Source: Ectothiorhodospiraceae bacterium BW-2
GTDB taxonomy: Bacteria > Pseudomonadota > Gammaproteobacteria > Thiohalomonadales > Thiohalomonadaceae
Length of the DNA: 64,000 nt
Direction of reading: 5' to 3'
Assembly: GCA_008375315.1 (NCBI GenBank)
Contig: CP032507.1
Span: 806,001 to 870,000, forward strand
Notes under the pieces: generated by a model
Databases searched by the model: none
Told to the model about the DNA's origin: nothing
Seen by the model: the letters and a program-made list of their open reading frames with translations, nothing else
Shown here: positions 1 to 9,933 of the stretch, piece by piece
How the letters are laid out: the number at the start of each line of letters is the position of its first letter
Position numbering within the stretch: position 1 is the stretch's first letter
Position numbers and translations under genes: made by a program

Positions 1-404
1 ACTGAGGAGCCGAGTCGGCGCAGTTGGCGGGTAATGTTGCCCCCCGACTCCCCCTTCCACTGCCACACTCGCTCCATAAAGGCCTCTCGCCCCAAATCGT
101 GGCGACTCTTCCCCTCAGCGGCGAGCTGGCGTTCAACCACCATTTGGGTCGCAATGCCGGCATGATCTGTTCCTGGCTGCCATAGGGTATTATCGCCACA
201 CATACGGTGATAGCGGATGAGGGTATCCATCACGGTATTATTGAAGCCGTGCCCCATGTGGAGGCTACCGGTCACATTCGGCGGCGGAATCATAATGGAG
301 TAAGCGGGCGCACCGCTCTTTTGTGAGGGGGCAAAGTAGTGACGGCTCTCCCACTGCTGGTACCAGCGCTGCTCTATCGATTCGGGGGTATAGGTTTTGT
401 CCAT
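1..404 (-). CDS. valS: Valyl-tRNA synthetase, N-terminal part (cut by window edge)
   Basis: This class I aminoacyl-tRNA synthetase charges tRNA-Val in the cytoplasm. Only the first 134 or so codons are present; the gene runs off the left edge. The ATG at 404 opens with [18 protein letters not shown], and residues 40-52 carry [13 protein letters not shown], the ValRS form of the HIGH ATP-binding signature. [11 protein letters not shown] follows, which is also typical of the ValRS active site. The identification is secure from these motifs. The editing domain and the KMSKS loop lie outside the window. The next gene downstream in the window, ppk2, is on the same strand but upstream in transcription order. 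Confidence 0.93.
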   Translation of the reverse strand, partial: MDKTYTPESIEQRWYQQWESRHYFAPSQKSGAPAYSIMIPPPNVTGSLHMGHGFNNTVMDTLIRYHRMCGDNTLWQPGTDHAGIATQMVVERQLAAEGKSRHDLGREAFMERVWQWKGESGGNITRQLRRLGSS

Positions 405-437
405 AGATACCTTTTCGCAGTTAACTTAATAACGGAG

Positions 438-1361
438 TTAGCCGGTAAATTTACCACTGGAGATCCGCTGCGCCTCCATGAGCTCAATTTCGCGCGAACC
501 GGAGATGACAATACGCGAGTCAGGCACATAGTCGAGCACCGGATCACGGCCATTGTAGTTAATAGAGTTTAGAATCACCTTCATCGCATTAAGTCGGGCG
601 GCGTGTTTATCGTTCGAACGAATAATTGTCCACGGCGTCACGGTGGTATTGGTCCGTTTTAACATCTCATATTTAACTTTGGTAAAGTCATCCCAGCGAT
701 CTTGCGCCTGTAGGTCAACTTCAGAGAGTTTCCACTGCCGTAGCGCATCGGTCTTGCGCCGCTCAAAGCGATTCGCCTGCTCCTCCTTGGTGACGCTAAA
801 ATAGAGTTTAATGAGCGTGATCCCCTGTTTAACAAAGTCCTTCTCAAACCCCGTCACTCCCTGCATAAAATCCTCATACTCGACATCGCTACAGAAGCCG
901 AAGACCCGTTCGACCATGGCGCGGTTATACCAGCTTCTATCGAACATCACGATCTCTCCTGCATGGGGAAATTGGGAGATATACTTCTGATAGTACCATT
1001 GGGTACGCTGCTCCTCGGTCGGTTTACCTAGGGCGACAATACGGTAGTGCTTTTCGTTCATATAGCGCGAGACGCGTCGAATGGTGCCCCCCTTACCGGC
1101 GGCATCACGACCTTCAAAGATGATAATCATCTTGCGCTGCTCATGCTCTAGATGCTGCTGTAGTTTAATGAGTTCGGCCTGATAGGGCTTAAGCTGCTTC
1201 TCCTGCTGACGGCGGATAACCGCCTTTTTCTTCTCATTTTTAAGCCTGCGATTCTCCTCTTTTAACTGTAGAATCTGCGCTTGTAGCTCCTCATAACTCA
1301 ATTCGGGCTCCTCTCTAGCGATATTTTCAGCCCGATTGATCTCAGTTGTGTCACTCATCAT
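438..1361 (-). CDS. ppk2: Polyphosphate kinase 2 family protein
   Basis: PPK2 enzymes transfer phosphate between polyphosphate and nucleotides, in the cytoplasm. The 307-residue protein has an N-terminal charged helical region (about residues 1-75, rich in E/K/Q, probably coiled coil), then the P-loop kinase core. Walker A is GRDAAGKGG at about 84-92 and the Walker B or lid region VMFDRSWYNRA is at about 138-148. The conserved PWTIIRSNDKHAARLN stretch is near the C-terminus. Length and motifs fit a one-domain PPK2. Whether it prefers ADP or GDP cannot be told from this. Two ATGs are adjacent at 1361 and 1358; an AGGAG lies just upstream. It sits between valS and a small lipoprotein on the same strand. 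Confidence 0.9.
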   Translation of the reverse strand: MMSDTTEINRAENIAREEPELSYEELQAQILQLKEENRRLKNEKKKAVIRRQQEKQLKPYQAELIKLQQHLEHEQRKMIIIFEGRDAAGKGGTIRRVSRYMNEKHYRIVALGKPTEEQRTQWYYQKYISQFPHAGEIVMFDRSWYNRAMVERVFGFCSDVEYEDFMQGVTGFEKDFVKQGITLIKLYFSVTKEEQANRFERRKTDALRQWKLSEVDLQAQDRWDDFTKVKYEMLKRTNTTVTPWTIIRSNDKHAARLNAMKVILNSINYNGRDPVLDYVPDSRIVISGSREIELMEAQRISSGKFTG

Positions 1362-1392
1362 CTCTCTCCTGCCCTATCGGCTCTAAATCTAA

Positions 1393-1692
1393 TTACTCGG
1401 TTAACTCTTCGATATAGGTTCGCCCTATCGGGGTCTGGACATAGACCTTTTTACCTCCGTTATCACGCGACCAGAAGTAGTAGTAGCCCTTCTCCGGCTC
1501 ACTGGTTACTTTGCCCGATCTCACTATCCAACTTTTACTATGTTCGCCATCGGCGTAGGTGACCCGATAGTCCCCCTCTAGCCAAGTGACTGCGGCTCGA
1601 CCGATACGATTTTGCTGCTCTTCGGAGCAGCCCGAAAGCCACAGCGCTAACAGAGCGGTTACGATTAACAGCCGTTTCGATAACAGATACAT
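1393..1692 (-). CDS. Small putative lipoprotein
   Basis: This 99-residue protein begins with a lysine/arginine n-region and a leucine-rich h-region ending in the lipobox LSGC, with the cysteine at position 22. It is therefore a predicted outer- or inner-membrane lipoprotein. The mature part is short and rich in Tyr, Lys and Glu, with YYYFWSRDNGGKK near the middle. I recognise no family. It lies 4 bp after the gatB stop and 30 bp before ppk2, all on the minus strand, so it may be co-transcribed with gatCAB. The function is unknown. Confidence 0.7.
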   Translation of the reverse strand: MYLLSKRLLIVTALLALWLSGCSEEQQNRIGRAAVTWLEGDYRVTYADGEHSKSWIVRSGKVTSEPEKGYYYFWSRDNGGKKVYVQTPIGRTYIEELTE

Positions 1693-1696
1693 AACG

Positions 1697-3151
1697 CTAT
1701 CCCTCCAATTTCTGTTTTAACAACTGGTTGACCTGAGCGGGATTGGCTTTCCCCTGAGTCGCCTTCATCACTTGGCCGACAAAGTAGCCGATCATTTTAC
1801 TCCGTTTGGCCTCTTCGGCCTGACGATAGTTTTCAACCTGCTGCGGGCTATTGGCGATAAGGGTGTCGATAACTCCCGCTAAGGCTCCGCTGTCGGTAAT
1901 CTGTTTTAACCCCTTGGCCTCAATTATCGCATCGGCCTCTCCTCCCGCTTGCCACATCGCCTCAAACACCTGTTTGGCAAGGTTGCCAGAGATCGTATGA
2001 TCGGCAACGCGTCGCACTATCCCTGCTAGCTGCGTCGCACTCACCGGGCTTTGATCGATCGTTAACCCCTCTCGGTTGAGCGCCGCCGAGAGCTCACCCA
2101 TCACCCAGTTACCACACAGTTTCGCCTCAGCTGCCGCCGTGGCCACTAGCTGCTCAAAGTAGTCGGCCATCTCGCGCGATTGGGTTAGAAATTCGGCATC
2201 ATACTGAGGCAGTTGATAGTGCGCAATAAAGCGTTGCCGTTTAGCGCTTGGTAACTCAGGCAGTTCGCTACGAATCGCCTCAATCGTCGCCTCATCAATC
2301 ATTACCGGTAGTAGATCGGGGTCGGGGAAGTAGCGGTAATCATTCGCCTCCTCTTTCGAGCGCATTGGGCGAGTCTCGTGCTTATCGGGATCGTAGAGTC
2401 GAGTCTCCTGTACCACCCGCCCCCCCGACTCGATGAGGGTAATTTGGCGTTCGACCTCATACTCAATCGCCCGCTCGACAAAGCGAAAGGAGTTGATATT
2501 TTTTATCTCCGTCCGCGTTCCAAACTCACGCTGCCCCATCGGGCGTACTGAGACATTCGCATCACAACGAAACGATCCCTCCTGCATATTGCCATCACTA
2601 ATCTGTAGATAGCGCACCAGCGAGTGAATTTGACGCATATAGGCGGCGGCCTCTTGCGGCGAACGCAGATCAGGTTCAGAGACGATCTCTAGCAGCGGCG
2701 TCCCGGCACGATTGAGATCGATACCGGTCATGCCGTGAAAGTCTTCGTGCAACGACTTCCCCGCATCCTCCTCCAGATGGGCACGAGTGATACCAATCCG
2801 CTTAGACTCGCCCCCCTCTAGCTCGATATCGATATACCCCGGCCCCACAATCGGCAGCTCAAATTGGCTAATTTGGTACCCTTTAGGTAGATCGGGGTAG
2901 AAGTAGTTTTTGCGGGCAAAGACATTACGACGGCCAATCTCGGCCTCAATGGCTAGCCCAAACTTAACGGCCATCTCTACCGCTCTTTTGTTTAAAACGG
3001 GCAGTACCCCCGGCAGTCCTAAATCGACCGCGCACGCCTGAGTATTAGGCTCCGCCCCATAGGCGGTGGAGGCCCCAGAGAAGATTTTGGAGGCGGTTGC
3101 TAGCTGAACATGAATTTCGCAACCAATGACTATCTCCCATACCGGACTCAT
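1697..3151 (-). CDS. gatB: Asp/Glu-tRNA amidotransferase subunit B
   Basis: GatB is the tRNA-binding kinase subunit of the GatCAB complex, which turns Glu-tRNA(Gln) and Asp-tRNA(Asn) into the amidated forms. The start [13 protein letters not shown] and the block [19 protein letters not shown] are hallmark GatB sequences. The C-terminal YqeY-like tail ends with [15 protein letters not shown]. The length (484 aa) is normal. I prefer the ATG at 3151, whose A is also the last base of the gatA stop codon; a GTG three bases earlier is an alternative. The operon order is gatC-gatA-gatB. Its presence suggests indirect Gln- and/or Asn-tRNA synthesis in this organism. Confidence 0.96.
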   Translation of the reverse strand: MSPVWEIVIGCEIHVQLATASKIFSGASTAYGAEPNTQACAVDLGLPGVLPVLNKRAVEMAVKFGLAIEAEIGRRNVFARKNYFYPDLPKGYQISQFELPIVGPGYIDIELEGGESKRIGITRAHLEEDAGKSLHEDFHGMTGIDLNRAGTPLLEIVSEPDLRSPQEAAAYMRQIHSLVRYLQISDGNMQEGSFRCDANVSVRPMGQREFGTRTEIKNINSFRFVERAIEYEVERQITLIESGGRVVQETRLYDPDKHETRPMRSKEEANDYRYFPDPDLLPVMIDEATIEAIRSELPELPSAKRQRFIAHYQLPQYDAEFLTQSREMADYFEQLVATAAAEAKLCGNWVMGELSAALNREGLTIDQSPVSATQLAGIVRRVADHTISGNLAKQVFEAMWQAGGEADAIIEAKGLKQITDSGALAGVIDTLIANSPQQVENYRQAEEAKRSKMIGYFVGQVMKATQGKANPAQVNQLLKQKLEG

Positions 3152-4608
3152 CACTCACTCTCCTTCGGCAGCTTACGGTGCCAGTCGGTCAACTGTTGAT
3201 AGCGATAGGCCGCATTGAGCACTCTGCCCTCTTCAAAATAGTTGCCCATTAGCTGCAATCCGACCGGGAGATGGCCACTAAAACCGGCCGGAATCGAAAT
3301 CGCCGGAATTCCGGCTAGATTGACCGCGATGGTGTAGATGTCGGCTAGGTACATCGAGACCGGATCGCTCTTTTCGCCCAATTTAAAGGCTACGCTCGGG
3401 GTCGTTGGCCCTAAAATCAGATCCACCTGCTCAAAGGCCGCCCTAAAATCGCGACTAATAAGCTGCCGAACCTGCTGCGCTTTGAGATAGTAGGCGTCGT
3501 AGTAGCCGGCCGAGAGGGCATAGGTACCGATCATAATCCGCCGCTTCACTTCGGTTCCAAACCCCTCCTCGCGAGAGCGTTTGTAGAGATCGTCTAGATC
3601 GTTAGGATTCTCACAACGGTGGCCAAACCGCACCCCATCCATGCGCGATAGATTAGACGAACACTCCGCCGGTGCCACCACATAGTAGGCTGGAATCGCA
3701 AGGGCCGTGTTAGGTAGCGAGATATCGACAATCTCCGCCCCTAAGGCCCGAAACTGCTGAATGGCGCTAGTGATCACCCGCGCCACATCGGCTGAGAGGC
3801 CGCTATCGAAATACTCCTGCGGCAGACCTATTCGCAGCCCTGACAGATCACCCTCTAGGGCGGCGAGATAGTCAGGCACCTCGCGCTTAACGCTAGTCGA
3901 ATCACGCTCATCAAACCCCGCCATCGTCTGTAGCAGCAGGGCACAATCTTCGGCCGTCTGCGCCATCGGCCCCCCTTGATCGAGCGAGGAGGCAAAAGCG
4001 ATCATGCCATAACGGGAGACTCGGCCATAGGTCGGCTTCAGTCCGGTAATACCGCACAGAGCGGCCGGTTGACGAATCGACCCCCCCGTATCGGTGCCGG
4101 TAGCCGCCGCACTCAATCTCGCCGCTACCGCAGCGGCAGAGCCACCGGAGGAGCCGCCAGGAACTCGCGCCCTATCCCACGGATTTTTAACCGGGCCATA
4201 GAAGCTGGTCTCATTGGAGGAGCCCATCGCAAACTCATCCATATTAGTTTTCCCTAACATGACTGCGCCAGCGCGGTTGAATCGCTCTATCACGGTCGCG
4301 TTATAGGGGGCGATAAAGGGATCGAGCATCTTTGAGGCGCAGGAGGTTCGCACCCCCTCGGTACAGAAGATATCTTTGTGCGCTAACGGAATGCCGGTCA
4401 GCGCCTCCCCCTCTCCGGCCGCTAGTCGTCTATCGGCCGCCTCAGCCGCCGCGAGCGCAGCCTCAGGAGTGACGGTAATGAAGGCGTTATAGCGGCTATT
4501 GAACTGCTCGATACGATCAAGATAGTGGCGAGTCAACTCTCGACTGGAGAACTCGCCACGGTGCAGCGCCTGCGACTGCTCCCGTAGGGTCAGATTGTGC
4601 ATATCCAT
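3151..4608 (-). CDS. gatA: Asp/Glu-tRNA amidotransferase subunit A
   Basis: GatA is the amidase subunit of GatCAB and releases ammonia from glutamine for transfer to the misacylated tRNA. The amidase signature is clear: the lysine in [12 protein letters not shown], the glycine/serine-rich [15 protein letters not shown], and the nucleophile region [16 protein letters not shown]. These give the Ser-cisSer-Lys triad. The length of 485 aa is typical. The gene follows gatC by 17 bp and overlaps gatB at its stop codon, so translation of gatA and gatB is probably coupled. Confidence 0.96.
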   Translation of the reverse strand: MDMHNLTLREQSQALHRGEFSSRELTRHYLDRIEQFNSRYNAFITVTPEAALAAAEAADRRLAAGEGEALTGIPLAHKDIFCTEGVRTSCASKMLDPFIAPYNATVIERFNRAGAVMLGKTNMDEFAMGSSNETSFYGPVKNPWDRARVPGGSSGGSAAAVAARLSAAATGTDTGGSIRQPAALCGITGLKPTYGRVSRYGMIAFASSLDQGGPMAQTAEDCALLLQTMAGFDERDSTSVKREVPDYLAALEGDLSGLRIGLPQEYFDSGLSADVARVITSAIQQFRALGAEIVDISLPNTALAIPAYYVVAPAECSSNLSRMDGVRFGHRCENPNDLDDLYKRSREEGFGTEVKRRIMIGTYALSAGYYDAYYLKAQQVRQLISRDFRAAFEQVDLILGPTTPSVAFKLGEKSDPVSMYLADIYTIAVNLAGIPAISIPAGFSGHLPVGLQLMGNYFEEGRVLNAAYRYQQLTDWHRKLPKESE

Positions 4609-4625
4609 CGTCTAAACGCCTCCTC

Positions 4626-4913
4626 CTACTCGATGACTCTCGGCACTAAAAAGCAGCCCTCTTCAACCCATGGGGCGTGGGCTTGTAACTTATCGCGCTG
4701 ATTCGACTCGGTGATCTCATCGTCACGCAGTCGTTGGGTCATCTCTAGGGGGTGAGCCATCGGCTCAATTCCGCGAGTATCGACCTCAGCGAGCTGCTCC
4801 ACCAGAGTCAAGATGGTTGAGAGATCATCGGCGTACCCCTCTACCGCATCGGGTTCAATCGCTAGTCGCGCCAAATGGGCAATGCGTTCAACATCGGCCT
4901 GTGCTAGTGCCAT
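4626..4913 (-). CDS. gatC: Asp/Glu-tRNA amidotransferase subunit C
   Basis: GatC (95 aa) is the small subunit that wraps around the GatA-GatB interface and stabilises the amidotransferase. The pattern VERIAHLARLAIEPD at the N-terminus, a central helix ending in a GIEPMAHPLEMTQRLRDDE segment and the C-terminal GCFLVPRVIE are all family features. It is the first gene of the gatCAB operon. The 239 bp upstream, up to dapA on the opposite strand, must hold the divergent promoters; I see no convincing sigma-70 pair there. Confidence 0.95.
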   Translation of the reverse strand: MALAQADVERIAHLARLAIEPDAVEGYADDLSTILTLVEQLAEVDTRGIEPMAHPLEMTQRLRDDEITESNQRDKLQAHAPWVEEGCFLVPRVIE

Positions 4914-5152
4914 ACCGCCACTCCCTTGTCCAATTAACTCATGACATTAAATTGCAAAACGGGGCACAAGTTACCATAAACCGACCCTAAAACCCAGTGC
5001 CTCGTCACTCTCTTTCTCAAGCATAACCCGAATCCCTGCTCGCAACCGTAGTTAAGCGACCAAATCTGATCCGGCCTATGGATTTTCCCCGCCTAGCGGT
5101 ATAACATCTCCCCCCTATTTTAGGTATCGACAAGCTGTAGAGAGAGTATTGT

Positions 5153-6031
5153 ATGTTTCAAGGTAGTATGGTTGCACTGGTAACCCCAATGGATGAGCAT
5201 GGTGAGATCGATTACGGTAGTCTAGCCCAGCTAGTTGAGTTCCATATCGACAACCGCTCTGACGCGATAGTCGCTGTCGGTACCACCGGAGAGTCGGCAA
5301 CGCTAGATCACAATGAGCACTGTCAGGTCATTCAGGCCATTATTAACCAAGCGGCCGGACGGGTGAAGATTATCGCCGGTACCGGTGCCAACTGCACCGC
5401 CGAGGCACTACAACTCACCCGCTGCGCCGCTGACATGGGGGCCGATGCCGCTCTGCTCGTGACACCTTACTATAACAAGCCGACCCAAGAGGGGCTCTTT
5501 CGCCACTTTAGGTTACTCGCCGATGCGGTGCCCATCCCGCAAATTCTCTACAATGTCCCTAGCCGTACCGGTTGTGATATGCAGAACAGCACCGTAGAGC
5601 AGCTAGCCGATATTGACAATATCGTCGCCATTAAAGATGCCACCGGTGATATGGCACGAGGTGCCGATCTGATTCAGCGCCTCGGTGATCGGATGGCGGT
5701 CTTTAGTGGCGATGATGCCACTACCCTAGAGCTGATGCGACTCGGCGCAAAAGGGTGCATCTCAGTCACCGCCAATGTCGCCCCACGACAGATGCACAAC
5801 CTCTGCCAGGCGGCACTTAAGGGCGACTTTGAGCAGGCCGAACAGATCAATCAACAGCTATTAGCGTGTCATAAAGAGCTCTTTGCCGAATCTAATCCGA
5901 TCCCTGTCAAGTGGGCACTGCACCGCATGGGGCTGATTTCTACCGGTATCCGGCTACCACTGACTCAACTCAGTCACCGTTTTCATGCCCAGCTAACCGA
6001 CGCACTACAGCAAGCCGGAGTGCTAACATGA
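5153..6031 (+). CDS. dapA: 4-hydroxy-tetrahydrodipicolinate synthase
   Basis: DapA condenses pyruvate with aspartate semialdehyde in the lysine and meso-diaminopimelate pathway. The 292-residue TIM-barrel protein has the Schiff-base lysine K161 in AIKDATGD, the catalytic tyrosine Y133 in ILYNVPSRTG with R138, and the GTTGESATL pyruvate-binding loop near 43-51. The start MFQGSMVALVTPM is the usual DapA N-terminus. The stop overlaps the bamC start by 4 bp (ATGA), the same dapA-bamC order seen in Escherichia coli, where bamC was once called dapX. Confidence 0.97.
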   Translation: MFQGSMVALVTPMDEHGEIDYGSLAQLVEFHIDNRSDAIVAVGTTGESATLDHNEHCQVIQAIINQAAGRVKIIAGTGANCTAEALQLTRCAADMGADAALLVTPYYNKPTQEGLFRHFRLLADAVPIPQILYNVPSRTGCDMQNSTVEQLADIDNIVAIKDATGDMARGADLIQRLGDRMAVFSGDDATTLELMRLGAKGCISVTANVAPRQMHNLCQAALKGDFEQAEQINQQLLACHKELFAESNPIPVKWALHRMGLISTGIRLPLTQLSHRFHAQLTDALQQAGVLT

Positions 6032-6981
6032 GAGTCGTGCTGTGGCGGCTACTCCCGCTCCTATGGGTATCGGCACTGTCCAGCGGCTGCGCCACCGATC
6101 GAGAGTCCATTCAGTTTGAACAGCCGCAAGATTTGGCAATTCCCCCCGATCTGACCCGCCCTGCCCGTAGCGGCTTTTTAGCCCTGCCGAGTGAACAGCC
6201 GCCCAGTACTCGGCGTCAAACACTCCTACCGCCCTTAGAACGGGTCAGCCGCCTCGCCCATAATCAGCAGCAGTGGTTACAGATCGACAATAGCCAAGAG
6301 CGACTCTGGCCACTGTTAGAGCAGTTCTGGCAGCAGAACAATATCGCACTACAGTTTAACCAGATCGAATTAGGGGTCATGGAGACCCTCTGGTTTAATG
6401 GCCGTGAACAGCGTTTTGCCGAAGAGACCCGCGATAAATTTCGGCTAAGAGTTATCGAAACCGCCCCGGCACAGTACGATCTCTACCTAACCCACTACGG
6501 AGTCCGCAAGGTCGATAGTAAGTGGCAGTTTCGCCCCCGCGACTACGATTTAGAGCACGAAATATTGGGACGCCTCGCCCTCTCCATCGCCGAACAGCAG
6601 CAGCAGCAGCAGCGACAGTTAGCGCGTGAGGCCGATTTCACTCTAGCAGCGGGGGAGTTGAGCCTACAGCTCGACTACGCCCGCGCTTGGCGTGAAACTG
6701 GACTGGCGCTCGATCGATTAGCGCTCACTATTAGCGATAAGGATCGCAGTAACGGCCTCTACTTTATCAACCTCTATCGCGATAACTTCAGTGACGACGG
6801 TTTCCGGCTGATCCCCCCCGATGAGCAGAGCGATAAGAGCGATCTGAAGGCGCGGGTTCGTCTTGAAGGCAATCGCCAGCAGAGCCGACTCACCATTGAG
6901 AATCTCAACGCCTCCGAGCAGCAGCAGCTACTACAGGCGATACGGCAGGAGTTAATCCGTCAGGAGATGAATGCGCTTTAA
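6028..6981 (+). CDS. bamC: Outer membrane assembly lipoprotein BamC (NlpB/DapX)
   Basis: BamC is a lipoprotein of the beta-barrel assembly machine at the outer membrane. The 317-residue product from the ATG at 6028 has an n-region MRVVLWR, a hydrophobic stretch and the lipobox SSGC, followed by a mature start with DLAIPPDLTRP, which matches the BamC N-terminal segment that binds BamD. Two helix-grip domains are expected downstream, around KVDSKWQFRPRDYD and the C-terminal half. A run of glutamines (QQQQQQ) sits in the linker. A longer reading from 5911 is possible but would overlap dapA extensively and lose the signal peptide. Confidence 0.88.
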   Translation: MRVVLWRLLPLLWVSALSSGCATDRESIQFEQPQDLAIPPDLTRPARSGFLALPSEQPPSTRRQTLLPPLERVSRLAHNQQQWLQIDNSQERLWPLLEQFWQQNNIALQFNQIELGVMETLWFNGREQRFAEETRDKFRLRVIETAPAQYDLYLTHYGVRKVDSKWQFRPRDYDLEHEILGRLALSIAEQQQQQQRQLAREADFTLAAGELSLQLDYARAWRETGLALDRLALTISDKDRSNGLYFINLYRDNFSDDGFRLIPPDEQSDKSDLKARVRLEGNRQQSRLTIENLNASEQQQLLQAIRQELIRQEMNAL

Positions 6982-7747
6982 TCTGTTAGGCAGTGGCAGT
7001 CGCGGCAACGCTACCTTAGTTGAGTTCAACCAGACCCGAATTCTAATCGACTGCGGCTTTACTCTAAAAGAGATTGAGTCGCGACTAGCCACAGCCGCCA
7101 CCGAACCGGCCTCTTTAAGTGCCATCCTAGTCACCCACGAACATGGCGATCACCTCAACGGAGTCGGCCCGCTAGCACGCAAATATCGGCTGCCGGTCTA
7201 TCTCACCGCCGGTAGCTACCTGCCGCACCGACTAGGGACGCTACCTCAAGTGACCACCATTCATAGCCATAACGCCCCCTTTGCCATCGGCGAGCTAGAG
7301 ATTACCCCCTACACTATCCCCCACGATGCGAAAGAGGCGTGCCACTACACCCTCAGCAACGGTAACCGTCGTTTAGGGCTACTCACCGATGCGGGCCATA
7401 TTACCCCCCACATTGTGGCCCATCTTAATGGCTGCGACGGACTGATATTAGAGTGCAACCACGACCCGCAGCTACTGCGCCAAGGCCCCTACCCCCCCTC
7501 ACTGCAAGCTCGGGTAGGGGGAGAGCTAGGCCACCTGAGCAATCAGCAGGCAGCATCGCTACTACAGCGGCTAGATCAGCGGCCATTACAGCAGCTAGTA
7601 CTGGCCCATTTGAGCGCGAAAAATAACCACCCCGATCGCGTTAGAGAGGCTATACTACCGGTAGTGGCGTGCAGTGCCGAGGCGCTCACCATCGCCAGCC
7701 AAGATCACCCCTCGGGCTGGCGCGAACTGCGGCAGAACTCGATTTAG
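6971..7747 (+). CDS. MBL-fold metal-dependent hydrolase (YycJ/WalJ-like)
   Basis: This is a metallo-beta-lactamase-fold phosphodiesterase-like enzyme in the cytoplasm. The start MRFNLLGSGSRGNATLVE and LIDCGFTLKEIE are the typical first strands, and the metal-binding THEHGDHLNG motif is near residue 55. Later metal ligands are visible in DAGHI and LAHLSAKNNHPD. It resembles the YycJ/WalJ branch, whose substrates are poorly defined. It overlaps the bamC 3' end by 11 bp, so the two are translationally linked, and purC follows after 26 bp. Confidence 0.85.
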   Translation: MRFNLLGSGSRGNATLVEFNQTRILIDCGFTLKEIESRLATAATEPASLSAILVTHEHGDHLNGVGPLARKYRLPVYLTAGSYLPHRLGTLPQVTTIHSHNAPFAIGELEITPYTIPHDAKEACHYTLSNGNRRLGLLTDAGHITPHIVAHLNGCDGLILECNHDPQLLRQGPYPPSLQARVGGELGHLSNQQAASLLQRLDQRPLQQLVLAHLSAKNNHPDRVREAILPVVACSAEALTIASQDHPSGWRELRQNSI

Positions 7748-7773
7748 AGAGCAATTAACAGGAACCGAACCCC

Positions 7774-8487
7774 ATGCAACCAGACATAGAGCTCTACGCC
7801 GGTAAGGCAAAGACGATCTACACCACCGCCGATCCCGAACGGCTGATTATGCGCTTTCGTGACGATACCTCCGCCTTTGATGGCGAGAGGGTTGAACAGT
7901 TAGCTCGTAAGGGCAGAGTTAACAACCTCTTTAACGCCTTTATAATGCAAAAATTGCAACAGGCGGGCATTAAGACCCACTTTATTGAGCGCCTCTCCGA
8001 TACCGATTCGTTGGTGCTTAACCTAAAGATGGTGCCGGTAGAGTGCGTGGTACGCAATATCGCTACCGGTTCACTGGTCAGACGACTTAGAGTTGAGGAG
8101 GGACTCGAACTCGACCCACCTATCTTTGAGTTCTTTCTTAAAAACGACGCCCTGCACGATCCGATGGTTAACGACTCCCATATCGTCACCTTCGGCTGGG
8201 CGAGCGAGAGCGATATCGCCACCATGAGGCAGCAGACCCTAGCCGTTAATCGAGTACTCAAACGACTATTTGACGATGCCGGCATGATTTTGGTCGATTA
8301 CAAACTAGAGTTTGGCCACTTTAACGACCAGCTCTACCTAGGCGATGAGTTCTCTCCCGACGGCTGCCGTCTATGGGATAGCCAGACCCGTAACAAACTC
8401 GACAAAGATCGATTCCGTCAAGGGCTCGGTGGAGTTGTCGAAGCGTATGAGGAGGTAGCCCAACGCCTCGGCATTGCCTTTGACTAA
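7774..8487 (+). CDS. purC: SAICAR synthetase
   Basis: PurC joins CAIR and aspartate with ATP in de novo purine synthesis. The 237-aa length, the start [12 protein letters not shown], the GDDT-like segment [11 protein letters not shown], and [14 protein letters not shown] are all diagnostic. [11 protein letters not shown] and [13 protein letters not shown] near the C-terminus carry the conserved aspartate-binding residues. It is the fourth gene of the plus-strand run from dapA, and mltF starts 18 bp later. Confidence 0.96.
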   Translation: MQPDIELYAGKAKTIYTTADPERLIMRFRDDTSAFDGERVEQLARKGRVNNLFNAFIMQKLQQAGIKTHFIERLSDTDSLVLNLKMVPVECVVRNIATGSLVRRLRVEEGLELDPPIFEFFLKNDALHDPMVNDSHIVTFGWASESDIATMRQQTLAVNRVLKRLFDDAGMILVDYKLEFGHFNDQLYLGDEFSPDGCRLWDSQTRNKLDKDRFRQGLGGVVEAYEEVAQRLGIAFD

Positions 8488-8505
8488 CCGAAGAGCGCCT
8501 CTCAA

Positions 8506-9933
8506 ATGAGCCTCCGCTTTAAGCTCCCACTGCTGCTAACCACAGCGCTGCTGCTCTTTGGCTGTAGCCAATCCCCGCCCCAACTAGCACAAATTATTGC
8601 CCGGGGCGAATTGAACGCCCTCACACTGAATAACCCCACTAGCTACTATCTAACCCACGACAACCTTGCCGCTGGATTTGAGGTCGATCTGCTGCGGCAG
8701 TTTAGTCAACAGCTTGGGGTTAAGTTACACCTCACAGTGGTAGAGAGCCCCGCTGAACTCTATGAAGCGCTACGAGAGTCATCGTTTGATATCGCCGCCG
8801 CTGGACTGACGATTGATCGCGGAGCGCTCTGGCTACGCTACTCCCCCCCTTATACCAAAGTTAAACAGCTACTTATCGGTCACCAAAAAGATAAGCTACC
8901 TAAATCGCTTGCCGAACTACCCGACTATCCGCACCCATTGACAATTATCAGCGGCACTCGCGCCGATACCCTGCTACAGACGCTACTATTTCAATATCGT
9001 GATCTCACCTGGCAGACCCTCTCCCTCACACCCGAAGCGCTATTAGAGGAGATTTGGCAGCAGCGCCAAGGGGTTACCATTGTTGATGATCATACCTTTA
9101 ACCTCTATCGCCGCTTCTACCCCGAGTTAAAGAGCGCCTTTGAACTCACCGAGAGCGAATCGGTCGCGTGGGCGATGCGCGCCATTGAGGGGGATGAGAC
9201 ACTCTACCAGGCCACAGCCGACTTTATCGAGACCATTAGCCACAACGGCCAGCTCGCTATTTTGGCAGATCGCCACTTCGGCCACTTCGATGAGTATAGT
9301 TTTGTCGGTAGTCGTACCTTTCGTAACCATGTAGAGAGCCGTCTATCCCGTTTTAGGGTACTGTTTGAGTATGCCGGCAAGGAGGTCGATCTCGACTGGC
9401 GTATTCTGGCCGCCATGGCCTATCAGGAGTCGCATTGGGATCCCGATGCCGTCTCCCCTACCGGCGTGAAGGGGATAATGATGCTCACTTTAGCGGCCTC
9501 TAAAGATATCGGTGTCGAAGATAGAACCGATCCGGTACAGAGTATTCGCGGCGGTGCCCTCTATCTGCGCCGCCTAATCGATAGAATTCCGGCAGATATC
9601 ACCATGCCAGATCGAATCTGGTTTGCGATGGCGGCCTATAATATCGGTTTAGGCCATCTGGAAGATGCCCGAATCTTAACTCAACGACAAGGGGATAACC
9701 CCGATCTGTGGCAACATGTCCGCAACCACCTACCCAAATTGCGCCAGAAAAAGTGGCACTCTACCGTTAAACACGGCTACGCTCGGGGGGATGAGGCGGC
9801 GAACTATGTCGAACGGATTCGCGGCTACTACGATATCCTCCGCTGGCAGACCGAAAAGGAGGCCAAAGAGCAGCAGCAGCTAGAGTCGCAACCACAACCA
9901 CTCCATCTGATGAGTGATAACCCCGTACTCTAA
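8506..9933 (+). CDS. mltF: Membrane-bound lytic murein transglycosylase F
   Basis: MltF cleaves peptidoglycan glycan strands to form 1,6-anhydro ends. The protein has a lipoprotein signal with lipobox LFGC (Cys20), an N-terminal solute-binding-protein-3-like domain (about 30-265) and a C-terminal SLT lysozyme-like domain. The catalytic glutamate is E308 in AYQESHWDP, followed by SPTGVKGIMMLT and AAYNIGLGHLEDA. The 475-aa length is normal. The C-terminus is glutamine rich. It overlaps gluQ by 20 bp. Confidence 0.95.
   Translation: MSLRFKLPLLLTTALLLFGCSQSPPQLAQIIARGELNALTLNNPTSYYLTHDNLAAGFEVDLLRQFSQQLGVKLHLTVVESPAELYEALRESSFDIAAAGLTIDRGALWLRYSPPYTKVKQLLIGHQKDKLPKSLAELPDYPHPLTIISGTRADTLLQTLLFQYRDLTWQTLSLTPEALLEEIWQQRQGVTIVDDHTFNLYRRFYPELKSAFELTESESVAWAMRAIEGDETLYQATADFIETISHNGQLAILADRHFGHFDEYSFVGSRTFRNHVESRLSRFRVLFEYAGKEVDLDWRILAAMAYQESHWDPDAVSPTGVKGIMMLTLAASKDIGVEDRTDPVQSIRGGALYLRRLIDRIPADITMPDRIWFAMAAYNIGLGHLEDARILTQRQGDNPDLWQHVRNHLPKLRQKKWHSTVKHGYARGDEAANYVERIRGYYDILRWQTEKEAKEQQQLESQPQPLHLMSDNPVL

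Noticed and set aside
339-572. Plus-strand ORF at the left end
   Set aside because: Antisense to valS and ppk2.
5083-5110. Promoter for dapA with TATAAC at 5100
   Set aside because: The -10 match is fair, but no acceptable -35 lies at 16-18 bp.
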